From NCBI GenBank assembly GCA_016182295.1, contig JACOXP010000002.1, positions 1 to 35,637 of the forward strand: DNA of 35,637 nucleotides, read 5' to 3'. Origin of the DNA: Candidatus Harrisonbacteria bacterium (GTDB lineage Bacteria; Patescibacteriota; Minisyncoccia; UBA6257; WO2-44-18). This document shows positions 1 through 8,701 of the stretch, in pieces. The translations under genes were made by a program, and so were the position numbers. The notes under the pieces are model-generated. The model ran no database searches. It was not told the origin of the DNA and saw only the letters and a list, made by a program, of their open reading frames with translations. Numbering within the stretch: the stretch's first letter is position 1; each line of letters opens with the position of its first letter.

Positions 1-897
1 GACGGTTGTTCCGGAAATGGAATCCATTTTCCAATGAGCAATCGGGGAGTCGCTGACTGGAGTCGGTGTGGGAGTTGGGGTTGGCGTGGGTGTGGGAGTC
101 GCGGACCCGGTTGGTGTTGGAGTGGGCGTGGGAGTGGGAGATCCACTAGGATTGGTATAGAGTGATTGAATTTCTGACAAACTAAGAGAGCGATCATAAA
201 CTCTGACTTCATCAATTCTTCCGGTGAAAGTTCCGCCAAGAGTGTTGAAAGTCGTGGGACGATTGCCAATTCCGAAGGATGATTGAGCTCCGTGGGAAAA
301 AGAACTCATGGCAGTTTGGATGGTGCTGATTGCCGATCCGTTCAGATAAATAGTGAGGTTGGTGGTGGATTTGTCATAGGTGCAGGCGACGTGATACCAG
401 GTGTTGGCGCTTATATTACTGGTACTGACGTTGATTTTGAATCCGTCGGCATCTCTCAATCGGCAACCAAGATCGTTGTTTTGGAGGTAGATGTCGAAGT
501 TATCGAAGGTTTTTTCAAAGATGTAGCGTCCTCCGGATTCGTTTCCGTCCCAATAAATCCAGACGGAGCCGGTGACGCCATTTGTTAAATCAGCGGTAAA
601 GATTGGACCGGGGCTTACGGTTACGGTATTTCCCTCCACAAAAGATAAACAAGATCCTGATATGCAATTACTTCCCGATAACCAGGTGGCGCCAGTGATG
701 GTTCCACCGTGACCGGCTCCGGAGGAGTCGGTTACTGTTGTTCCGGAACCTTCGTCAAATTTCCAGTGACCAACGAGGTTGGAGGTTTGGGCCGATGATT
801 GATAATTAACTGACAGCAAAAAACCCAATGTCGCCAAAGACAGGACAGTAGTTATTAACAACAATCTTCTTGATCGCCAAATTTTAATAATACTCAT
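1..897 (-). CDS. Secreted LamG/concanavalin A-like domain protein, partial (3' end beyond window start), with (PT)n linker and start of a second repeat module
   Basis: Reverse-strand translation from ATG at 897: MSIIKIWRSRRLLLITTVLSLATLGFLLSVNYQSSAQTSNLVGHWKFDEGSGTTVTDSSGAGHGGTITGATW...GRIDEVRVYDRSLSLSEIQSLY, then TPTPTPTP...; signal peptide plus LamG motifs. Not listed in the ORF track because it is open at the window edge. Confidence 0.85.
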   Translation of the reverse strand, partial: MSIIKIWRSRRLLLITTVLSLATLGFLLSVNYQSSAQTSNLVGHWKFDEGSGTTVTDSSGAGHGGTITGATWLSGSNCISGSCLSFVEGNTVTVSPGPIFTADLTNGVTGSVWIYWDGNESGGRYIFEKTFDNFDIYLQNNDLGCRLRDADGFKINVSTSNISANTWYHVACTYDKSTTNLTIYLNGSAISTIQTAMSSFSHGAQSSFGIGNRPTTFNTLGGTFTGRIDEVRVYDRSLSLSEIQSLYTNPSGSPTPTPTPTPTGSATPTPTPTPTPTPTPVSDSPIAHWKMDSISGTTV

Positions 898-916
898 ATA
901 AACATTGTAACAAATC

Positions 917-2023
917 CTAATCTTTCAAAAAGGTTTTACGAACAACTATGCCTTGTATTATCCCTATTAAGGCGGAATTTACGAGAATGCTCGATCCCCC
1001 ATAACTAAAAAACGGAAAGGTTACGCCGACTACCGGCAATAACCCGAGAGCCGATCCGACATTAATGAAGAATTGGGTTAGAAACATAATGACCGTTCCA
1101 AGGCAGATAAGTTTAGAAAAATTATTCTGACAATTGATCCCAATATTCACGATTCGAAATAATAAAAAAATGAAAACGCCTACTATTAAAATCCCCCCAA
1201 AAAGACCCCACTCTTCAATGAACGCCGGGAAGACAAAATCGGTTCCCGCTTCCGGTAGAAAACCTAATTGGACTTGCGTCCCCTGCCCATAACCCTTGCC
1301 GAAAAATCCGGCCGAGCCAACGGCAATTTTTGACTGGATTACACCGTAATTTATTCCCAGGGGGGAAAACTCCGGGTTTAGAAAAGCGACGATTCTGTCT
1401 TTTTGGTAATTACGCAAAAGATTATTCCAACCCAGAAATGCCAAAAAAATAAAAATCAAAAATCCAATTAAAAGATGACGCCAACGAATGCCGCTTACCA
1501 GAAGGAAACCGAGCCAAATGGTAAAAATTATAAGAGCTGATCCCAGATCCGGCTGGATAAGAATAAATCCAAAAGGAATCACGAAATACAGAAACGATTT
1601 AAAAATAACGCTCGAGCGGGCAATACCCACGTGGCGCTTGGCAAAGAAAGAAGCAAGGAGGATAATCAGCGCAAGTTTGGCAAATTCCGAAGTTTGAATT
1701 TGCGCCGGACCGATAACCAGCCAACTGTGAGTGCCGCGAATAGCCGGCGCTAAAAAATAGGTAATGATTAGGAGAACGATGGAAAAAAGATACAATCCGA
1801 AAATAATCCATTTATAATTTACGATCGGTCGCCAATCTATTCTGGAAAAAATAAAAATAGCCAAGAAACCGAACGCAAACCAAATTAATTGCTGAATAAA
1901 AAGTGACTGATTAATGCTGGAAAGAGCAATTAAACTAACGGCGGCTAAAAAAAATACCGATCCGTTTAAAAGCCAATCCTGTTTTTTAAGAAGCGGGGCC
2001 ATCTTACCGGACAGCATCAACAA
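917..2023 (-). CDS. rodA: RodA/FtsW/SpoVE family SEDS peptidoglycan polymerase (RodA-like)
   Basis: Multi-TM protein with SEDS motifs (IQPDLGSALI, GKGYGQGTQVQLGFLPEAGTDFVFPAFIEEWG, FPFFSYGGSS). True start may be the Met at 2002. Confidence 0.93.
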   Translation of the reverse strand: MLMLSGKMAPLLKKQDWLLNGSVFFLAAVSLIALSSINQSLFIQQLIWFAFGFLAIFIFSRIDWRPIVNYKWIIFGLYLFSIVLLIITYFLAPAIRGTHSWLVIGPAQIQTSEFAKLALIILLASFFAKRHVGIARSSVIFKSFLYFVIPFGFILIQPDLGSALIIFTIWLGFLLVSGIRWRHLLIGFLIFIFLAFLGWNNLLRNYQKDRIVAFLNPEFSPLGINYGVIQSKIAVGSAGFFGKGYGQGTQVQLGFLPEAGTDFVFPAFIEEWGLFGGILIVGVFIFLLFRIVNIGINCQNNFSKLICLGTVIMFLTQFFINVGSALGLLPVVGVTFPFFSYGGSSILVNSALIGIIQGIVVRKTFLKD

Positions 2024-2765
2024 AAACTTGGGTGTCTGCCTCCAAAAAATTTAACGCTTCGGAAATTGGTACCGTGATTTTAAAACCACGCTCTTCGAAT
2101 GGCTGAATATCTTGTAAGATAGTTTTGGACGCGCCTATTGGTTTGTTGTTGGATTTTTTACTGATAACCGCGCTTGCGACTACCCGGTTTAAACCGAATG
2201 GTTCTTGATTGGTCAAAATCCCAGTCACGCTTGCGGTAGTTCCGGAAATTTCAGCGCGAATTTGCCGAATCGACGTGCGCGGTTTAAAAAACTCCGCTGT
2301 TGATTTCCAAATAATATCATCGCCGATAATTATTTCCGGAAGCCCAAAAATGCTGGAAAAACTTACCGGTAAGTTTGGATCAATTATGGTTTTGCTGACT
2401 TCAGCCGGGTAAATAAAAGATTCGCGTTCCAAAGAAAAAATATTTGATCCGGCGCTATTTTTAAAGTTAATAGTATATCCAAAAGATTCCGCTCCATAAT
2501 CCAGGTTGGGGTTGGAAAAATTTATTATAAGATTTGTATTTCCGCCAATCGGAAATATTGTTGTTGATACTTCAAGTGATTTTAAAGTTTTCAGAGCGCA
2601 AGGTAGACAAGGTCCGCCGCAATCTACTTCTTCCTCGCCCTGATTGCGACGATTATCAAAACAACTCGCTCCCGGTTGGATAACTACCCAATAAAGTCCG
2701 TAAATAACCGCTCCGATTACAGTTAAGTAAAGAGCGCCGTAAATAAATTGTTTCATCGCTCGCAT
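2004..2765 (-). CDS. Hypothetical membrane-anchored protein with Cys-rich CFDNRRNQGEEEVDCGGPCLPC motif
   Basis: 253-aa ORF, N-terminal TM, then Cys motif and beta-rich extracellular domain; consistent coding frame adjacent to rodA. Confidence 0.7.
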   Translation of the reverse strand: MRAMKQFIYGALYLTVIGAVIYGLYWVVIQPGASCFDNRRNQGEEEVDCGGPCLPCALKTLKSLEVSTTIFPIGGNTNLIINFSNPNLDYGAESFGYTINFKNSAGSNIFSLERESFIYPAEVSKTIIDPNLPVSFSSIFGLPEIIIGDDIIWKSTAEFFKPRTSIRQIRAEISGTTASVTGILTNQEPFGLNRVVASAVISKKSNNKPIGASKTILQDIQPFEERGFKITVPISEALNFLEADTQVFVDAVR

Positions 2766-2775
2766 AAATATATCT

Positions 2776-2936
2776 TACCAAATTTTGTGTAATGATATCC
2801 CGGCAAACCCTACTTTCCCCACCTCCGAAGAAGTTAGTATCATCGGGACTAATTGGTTTCACTTCCGAGTTCGGAATGGAATCGGGTGTTTCACAATTAG
2901 TTAAATCACCAGGAAACCGCTAAACAAAATTTGGTA
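2776..2936 (-). other. 5S pre-rRNA processing stem (13-bp inverted repeat enclosing 5S)
   Basis: taccaaattttgt (2776-2788) is the exact reverse complement of acaaaatttggta (2924-2936). Confidence 0.7.
2800..2920 (-). rRNA. rrf: 5S ribosomal RNA
   Basis: Reverse complement contains canonical 5S segments (GAAACACCCGATTCCATTCCGAACTCGGAAGTGAAACC ... GATGATACTA...GGTGGGGAAAGTAGG). Flanked by 13-bp inverted repeats. Confidence 0.93.
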
Positions 2937-3171
2937 TTGTCGTCCAATTTGGAGGGCACATTGACATTAGTACCCCTTGGCTAAACGCGTTACCGCGCTT
3001 ACACCTAGGGCCTATCAAGGTCGTGGTCTTCGACCAGTCAAATTTCTAATCTTGGAGTAGGCTTCGTGCTTAGATGCTTTCAGCGCTTATCCCTTCCATA
3101 CATAGCTACCCGGCGGTTCGCTTGGTAGCAAAGCCGGTAGACCAGAGGTATGTTCAATCCGGTCCTCTCGT

Positions 3172-3939
3172 CACATTAATCACGCATCGCTGCGTGTGTA
3201 GACTATATCTTCACCCCGATGTTCATCGGGGGTCGGCGTATTAGCTAGAAAATAATAACGTCACATTTTCTAACTCCGTCCGTTATTTACGGAACAAGTC
3301 GTTACGGGGTCAAATCCAAAATTTTAAATAAATCTTTTTTAGATTTTTTGTTCTTAGTTGCATAATTATTAATTTGAATAATATTTATGTAATCCACTAA
3401 TTTAAGTAGATTGGCTTTTGTTAATTTATCAATTTTCTTTCTGGCTAAAAGATCGGCGGCTTTATATAAAGCCTGGGCCTGATTTTTTTTGAATCGAATA
3501 AACGTTAATAAACTTTTCGTAATATCACGAACGTGTTTGTAGCCATTTATTCTTAATTCACTTATGCCATCATTTCTCCTTGATAAATAACCTATACCAA
3601 GAACTTTCTTAATCCAATGAAGCGGCTTTTCATGCCGACTATCCTGATAAAAACAGATAGTGCACATAAAACGCCGTTTCAATTTGCCGTCTTTTCTTTT
3701 TTTGAGTTGAAGCATCAAACTTCCATCTCCGTCAAGAAAACCGGCAATATAAGCTAAATCTATTTTGGATCGACTTCCCACGGTATTGTCTTTATAATTT
3801 CTGGTCCTCAAGTAATTGTATCATTATTGCTGGACCGATTGCAATAATGATTATCAACGGATCCAGAACGATAAAGATTCCACCGTTATTAGCCGAATTG
3901 TCATCGCGAATTACTTCGCGAAGTAGCAATTTGTCGTTT
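3172..3939 (-). other. Group I intron in the 23S sarcin-ricin loop (between E. coli-equivalent U2656 and A2657; boundaries inferred)
   Basis: Exon join restores CGATCCTAGT|ACGAGAGGACC. 5' exon ends in U, intron ends in G, S-element-like AAGATATAGTC present (reverse complement at 3201-3211), internal LAGLIDADG ORF. Confidence 0.85.
3302..3811 (-). CDS. LAGLIDADG homing endonuclease (intron 1)
   Basis: 169 aa, single LAGLIDADG motif IDLAYIAGFLDGDGSLML; wholly inside the intron. Confidence 0.9.
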   Translation of the reverse strand: MRTRNYKDNTVGSRSKIDLAYIAGFLDGDGSLMLQLKKRKDGKLKRRFMCTICFYQDSRHEKPLHWIKKVLGIGYLSRRNDGISELRINGYKHVRDITKSLLTFIRFKKNQAQALYKAADLLARKKIDKLTKANLLKLVDYINIIQINNYATKNKKSKKDLFKILDLTP

Positions 3940-4665
3940 ACTAGGATCGACTCTCCTCAGAAATTTATACGCCTGCAACAGATAGAGACCAACCTGTCTC
4001 ACGACGGTTTGAACCCAGCTCGCGTGCCCTTTTAAGTGGCGAACAGCCACACGCTTGGGACCTTCTCCAGCCCCGCGCTAGGGCGAGCCGACATCGAGGT
4101 GCCGAGCGAGATCGTCGATAGGAACTCTCGGATCTCACCAGCCTGTTATCCCCGGAGTAACTTTTAGCCGTTGTCTCCGGCCTTTCTATTAAGAAGCCGT
4201 CGGGTCACTAAGTTCTGCTTTCGCACCGGCGCGACTTGTCAGTCTTGCCGTCAAGCAGGCTTTTGCCTTTACACGTCCAGCTCGATTTCCATCCGAGCTA
4301 AGCCTACCTTAATAAACTCCTCCGTTACTTTTTTGGAGGAAAACGCCCCATTTAAACTGCCCACCAGACACTGTTCCGCGCCGTTTTTGCCGGCGAGGTT
4401 AGACTTTAAAACTCAAAAGATGGGTGTTTCATTGGCGGATCCGTCCCGACCGAAATCGAGACTTCAAATCCTCCCCACTACGCTACGCATCTAAGCTCTA
4501 AAACCAATATCAAGCTACAGTAAAGCTTCCGGGGTCTTTTCGTCTTGCTGCAGGTATCCCGCGTCTTCACGGGAATCGCATTTTCATCGGGCTTGCCTCT
4601 GAGACAGTTCTCCAGTCGTTGCGCCATTCGTGCGCTTCGGAACTTACCCGAAAAGGAATTGCGCT

Positions 4666-5366
4666 CAATCGTGTTACGAGAATCTAGAATCTAATAACTA
4701 GAAGCTAGAAACTGGATGAATATTTCTATTCATCTCTGCATGTCGCCATGCAGTTCGGACTATATCTTCTCCGCCGTAGCGGAGTTCGGCATATAGTCTC
4801 TGAGGATTCTAAGAACGTTTCTTTCTTCGATTCATTTCCGAAGCCAGTCGGAGAACTTTTTTCCAACCGGTTTCGGTAAGATGTTTCTTTTTCGCCATTA
4901 AAGCCACGACTTTCTTAAAAATAAGAAAATCATTTGCTTTATACGTGTGAAGTTGAAATCTTTCAAAGAAAGGAACAATTCTGGTTTGCAACTCCGAAAT
5001 CGATCTAACGCAATAACGATATAAATGTTCATTATGATTATCATATCGTTTATTGATGAAAACGCCGCCGCAATCGAAAAATTTTTTAATTTTTTCGAGC
5101 GCGGGCAAGCTTTTCGCTCCTTGCGTTATAACGAATTCCGGAAAAATTTGCTTACCAAATCGCGTTGTTGAATTTCTAATCACCGATACGGAAAAACATC
5201 CTTCTCCATCGGTAAATCCAGAAATCCAATAACTTATTCTTAGCCTTTCCTGCTGATTGTCTGCAGCGGTCATATTTTCACTATGGTCGTATTTTACCAT
5301 AGTAATGCCGCATACAACAGAGTTTCCAGCATATAGCCGAATTTTACTAAGGCTAGTCAATTCCTA
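4666..5366 (-). other. Group I intron at 23S position L1931 (E. coli numbering)
   Basis: Exons join as TTCTAAGGT|AGCGCAATTCC. 7-bp P1 between exon CTAAGGU and intron GCCTTAG with U.G at the splice site; intron ends in G; P7/S-element CAGAGACTATA...AAGATATAGTCC present. Confidence 0.93.
4809..5360 (-). CDS. LAGLIDADG homing endonuclease (intron 2); likely start is internal (for example MTAADNQQ... or MVKYDH...)
   Basis: LAGLIDADG motif ISYWISGFTDGEGCFSVSV; the first residues of the listed ORF overlap the ribozyme P1/core. Confidence 0.9.
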   Translation of the reverse strand: MTSLSKIRLYAGNSVVCGITMVKYDHSENMTAADNQQERLRISYWISGFTDGEGCFSVSVIRNSTTRFGKQIFPEFVITQGAKSLPALEKIKKFFDCGGVFINKRYDNHNEHLYRYCVRSISELQTRIVPFFERFQLHTYKANDFLIFKKVVALMAKKKHLTETGWKKVLRLASEMNRRKKRS

Positions 5367-6287
5367 ACCTTAGAACGATTATAGTTATCGCTGACATTGA
5401 CGAGGGCTTCGGGCAGTGAGCTTTACACATTGCTGCATAAAACCCCCACCGTTAACCTTCTCGCATCGGTCAGGCGTCACCCCCTATACATCCTCTTGCG
5501 AGTTAGCAGGGAGCTGTGTTTTTGGTAAACAGTCGCCAGAGAAACTTTCGCTGCGTCCCGACTTGCGTCGGGAAGGCCTTATCCCTAAGTTACGGCCGCT
5601 TTTTTGCCGAGTTCCTTAGAGGCAAATCACCCGTTCCCCTGAGGCTTCTCGCCTCACCCACCAGTGTCGGTTTACGGTACGGTGCCTGGATACTAAACTT
5701 AGAGGTTTTTCTCGGAAAGCTCTTCGATTTAATTAGCCGGATAAAAACCCGGCCTTACGCCAATCCACGAAACTCGCCATTAAAGGCGGATGTCCGGATT
5801 TTCCTGGACACCGTTTCTTAAAAATCAGCGACGCCAAACCATTAAGGCGCTAAATCTTTTTTCTTCCGTCACCCCATCGCACATACCCAGACGGGCCGGA
5901 ATATTAACCGGCTACCCATCAGCTGCGGCTCTCGCCATTGCCTTAGGACCGCCTAACCCGTGGTTGATTGCCATTGCCACGGAAACCTTGGATTTGCGGG
6001 GATCCGATTTCTCATCGGATTTGTGATTACTCATGCCAACATTCTCCCTTCCTAACACTCCAGAGTCCCTCACGGGTGCTCCTTCAACGCAGTTAGGAAT
6101 GCTCTCCTACCACTTTTCGACGTAAAGTCGAAAAATTCGTATCTTCGGTACTTCGCTTAGCCCCGGTACATTTTTGGCGCCACCAACCATCGAATAGTGA
6201 GTTGTTACACACTCTTTAAAGGATGGCTACCTCTAAGCCAACCTCCTATCTGTCTATGGTTGATGACTACCTTTAACACTTAGCGAC

Positions 6288-6386
6288 GTCCTCTATTTCA
6301 CATATCTCACCAAATTTGATAGCGAAAAATTGAGACGAGTTCGCGAAGCGAGCCGCAGCTTTACATATGTAAAGCAAGGCGAGCGA
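6288..6386 (-). repeat. Partial IVS-like insert in 23S (copy 3) near E. coli-equivalent ~1020-1035, base of H41/H42
   Basis: 99 bp identical to 6851-6949; interrupts the conserved CTAAGGTC... region of domain II. Confidence 0.85.
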
Positions 6387-6850
6387 GACCTTAGATGACG
6401 ATCTGGGCTGTTCCCCTCGCGACCATGGAGCTTAGCCCCCACAGTCTGACTAATTGGACAATACGTACGGTATTCGGAGTTTGACTCGAAAGTCGAGCTT
6501 TCGCCCTATACTTTCGAACCAGTAGCTCTACCCCCGTACGCAGGTCTCCAATCGCTAGTCCTAAAACTATTTCGGAGAGAACCAGCTATTACCAGGCTCG
6601 ATTAGCTTTTCACTTCTTACCCCAATTCATCCGAGGGTGTTGCACAACCCACCGGTTCGGACCTCCCCCCGATTTTACTCGGGGTTCATCCTGATCAGGG
6701 TAAGCTCGCTCTGGTTTCGGGTCTAACGCCCACCGCTAATTTCGCGCTTTTAACACTCGGTTTCCCTACGCCTTCACCCCATTTTCGGGGTTTAGACTTG
6801 CGACAAACGTTAACTCGTTGGCTCATTCTTCAATAGGCACACGGTTAGCA

Positions 6851-7096
6851 GTCCTCTATTTCACATATCTCACCAAATTTGATAGCGAAAAATTGAGACG
6901 AGTTCGCGAAGCGAGCCGCAGCTTTACATATGTAAAGCAAGGCGAGCGATTCGCTACCCCGAAGGGCGGGCGAATTTTGGAAAAATTCTTTGTTGCTCGG
7001 GCTCGCAATAGAACAATCTATTGCTTCGCCCTTCGCGTCGCGAATTTTTCTCAAAATTCGCTCCGTCAAATTGATGTGATATGTGAAATAGAGGAC
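6851..7096 (-). repeat. IVS-like hairpin insert in 23S helix 25 (copy 2)
   Basis: 246 bp, near-perfect terminal inverted repeat (gtcctctatttcacatatc / gatatgtgaaatagaggac, 19 bp). Flanked by H25 sequence. Confidence 0.88.
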
Positions 7097-7159
7097 ATCG
7101 CCTTCCGTTCCTTGTAAGCATATGGTTTCAGATTCTATTTCACCGCCCTTCCGGGCTAT

Positions 7160-7202
<43 letters not shown>

Positions 7203-7532
7203 AACGTATTTAGCCTTACCGGATAGTACCGGCAGATTCCCTCAAGGTTTGTTGGCCTCGAGGTACTCAAGATATCCCGAATCGTGACTCACGAAAGTAA
7301 GTCGCGATTCGGAATCTCCGACAGAGTCGGAACGAAAACAAGTGAGATTGTCAGTTTTCGCTTACAGGACTATCACCTTCTTTGGTCGAGCTTTCCAGCT
7401 CGTTCTGCTAACCAACAATTTTTTAACTCTCCTCTCGGGGACAAGAAGCAGACTGCTATAAATATTAAATCTGCTTCTTATCTCTAAGACGTCTTCGCCT
7501 TACAACCCTCAAAAAAATTGAGTTTAGGCTGC

Positions 7533-7747
7533 GTCCTTAATTTCACAAATCTCGTCAAATTTGAAAGCTCAAAAATGAGATGAGCTCGATCGCTCATTTT
7601 TGAGCTTCTTCTGCGAAGCGGGCGAATTTTCACCAGCTTCTTTGTTGTTCGTCGCTCGTGTAGCTCAAGCTACACTTCGCTCCTCGCGTCGCGAATCTGG
7701 CGGAAAATTCGCTCCGCCAAATTGATGAGATTTGTGAAATTAAGGAC
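7533..7747 (-). repeat. IVS-like hairpin insert in 23S domain I (copy 1), H16-H18 region
   Basis: 215 bp, 21-bp perfect terminal inverted repeat (gtccttaatttcacaaatctc / gagatttgtgaaattaaggac); about 110-nt core aligns to copy 2. Confidence 0.88.
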
Positions 7748-8199
7748 TGATCCCGGTTCACTCGCCGTTACTTAGGGAATCTCTTCGATTTTTGTTCCAC
7801 CGCTTACTTGGAAGTTTCGGTTCAGCGGGTATGCTCTCCGAAGCAAGTTCGGAGTCTTCGTGGTTTACACGATGGGGTTTCCCCATTCGGAAATCTCCGG
7901 ATCATAGGTTGCTACGCACCTCCCCGAAGCTTATCGCAGCTACGCCGCGTCCTTCGTCGCCGTTTGATGCCAAGGCATCCTCCATACGCCCTTATGTGCG
8001 CGCTTGCGCGCGCGTTGCGCCCTCCAAATTGGACGCCAATTTCCCGTAACGCTTAATCACAAAAACGTCACGGAAATTATTTTGATGGTGTACCAATATT
8101 GCGATCACCATCTATAGCGATGTATCTACATCGCGTTTATCAAAATCCCGTCGTCTCTGACCTACGCTTTATCCTGAGTCGCATCGAAGGAAACTAAAA

Positions 8200-8223
8200 A
8201 GCCGCGTAGGCAACGCGGCTTCT
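8200..8223 (-). terminator. Stable hairpin with U-tract in the 23S leader (attenuator or terminator-like)
   Basis: Reverse strand GAAGCCGCGTTGCCTACGCGGCTTTTTAG: GC-rich stem followed by Ts, between the putative rRNA promoter and the 23S 5' end. Confidence 0.5.
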
Positions 8224-8293
8224 AAATGACAAGCAAAAAAGCGATCATTCGCTGAGCCGCGTTATGTATTTCTTAATACTCATTCGCTCTACC

Positions 8294-8323
8294 AATATAT
8301 ATTATCCACAGGATAGGTGTCAA
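8294..8323 (-). promoter_or_regulatory. Putative rRNA operon promoter
   Basis: Reverse strand TTGACACCTATCCTGTGGATAATATATATT: consensus -35 TTGACA with an AT-rich TATATA/TATATT -10 candidate at 16-18 bp spacing. Confidence 0.55.
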
Positions 8324-8369
8324 CCCCGCACCTATCTGATAGTGCTTCACGTCGTTCTTTTACTATCGG

Positions 8370-8397
8370 ATAGGTGCGGGGTCAACCCCGCACCTAT
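8370..8397. repeat. Palindromic repeat ataggtgcggggtcaaccccgcacctat
   Basis: Near-perfect 28-bp palindrome; related copies at 8312-8338 (shortened) and 8671-8700 (inverted flank). Confidence 0.85.
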
Positions 8398-8657
8398 GAA
8401 GTACCATGAAGGCTATTTTTGATCCTCCTTTTAAGTTGACTGTATGATTTCCCAAAGTATTTAAGGTTGGATTCTCGTTTTTTGGCATCTTCTTCCGCAA
8501 AATAGCCTTCAAAATAAATACATTGCCAGGGTAAGTATCTTTTAGTTGATAGATTTAAGCCGTGATTGTGCTCTTTTAATCTTTGCGCTAAATTTATTGT
8601 CCTACCTATGTACAAAGAATTATTTTTCTTACTCTTAAGAAGATAAACGTAATGCAT
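8394..8657 (-). CDS. GIY-YIG nuclease domain protein (UPF0213/YhbQ-like)
   Basis: MHYVYLLKSKKNNSLYIGRTINLAQRLKEHNHG: GIY-YIG motif (YVYLL..LYIGRT) and downstream conserved residues. Confidence 0.92.
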   Translation of the reverse strand: MHYVYLLKSKKNNSLYIGRTINLAQRLKEHNHGLNLSTKRYLPWQCIYFEGYFAEEDAKKRESNLKYFGKSYSQLKRRIKNSLHGTS

Positions 8658-8670
8658 CCTATGAATTAAA

Positions 8671-8700
8671 GTACTTCATAGGTGCGGGGTCAACCCCGCA
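8671..8700. repeat. Inverted-repeat partner of 8375-8404 flanking the GIY-YIG gene
   Basis: gtacttcataggtgcggggtcaaccccgca vs reverse complement of tgcggggtcaaccccgcacctatgaagtac (8375-8404); 28/30 positions match. Confidence 0.85.
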
Positions 8701-8701
8701 A

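Noticed and set aside
2656-2862. 68-aa minus-strand ORF MKPISPDDTNFFGGGESRV...
   Set aside because: Reads through the 5S rRNA.
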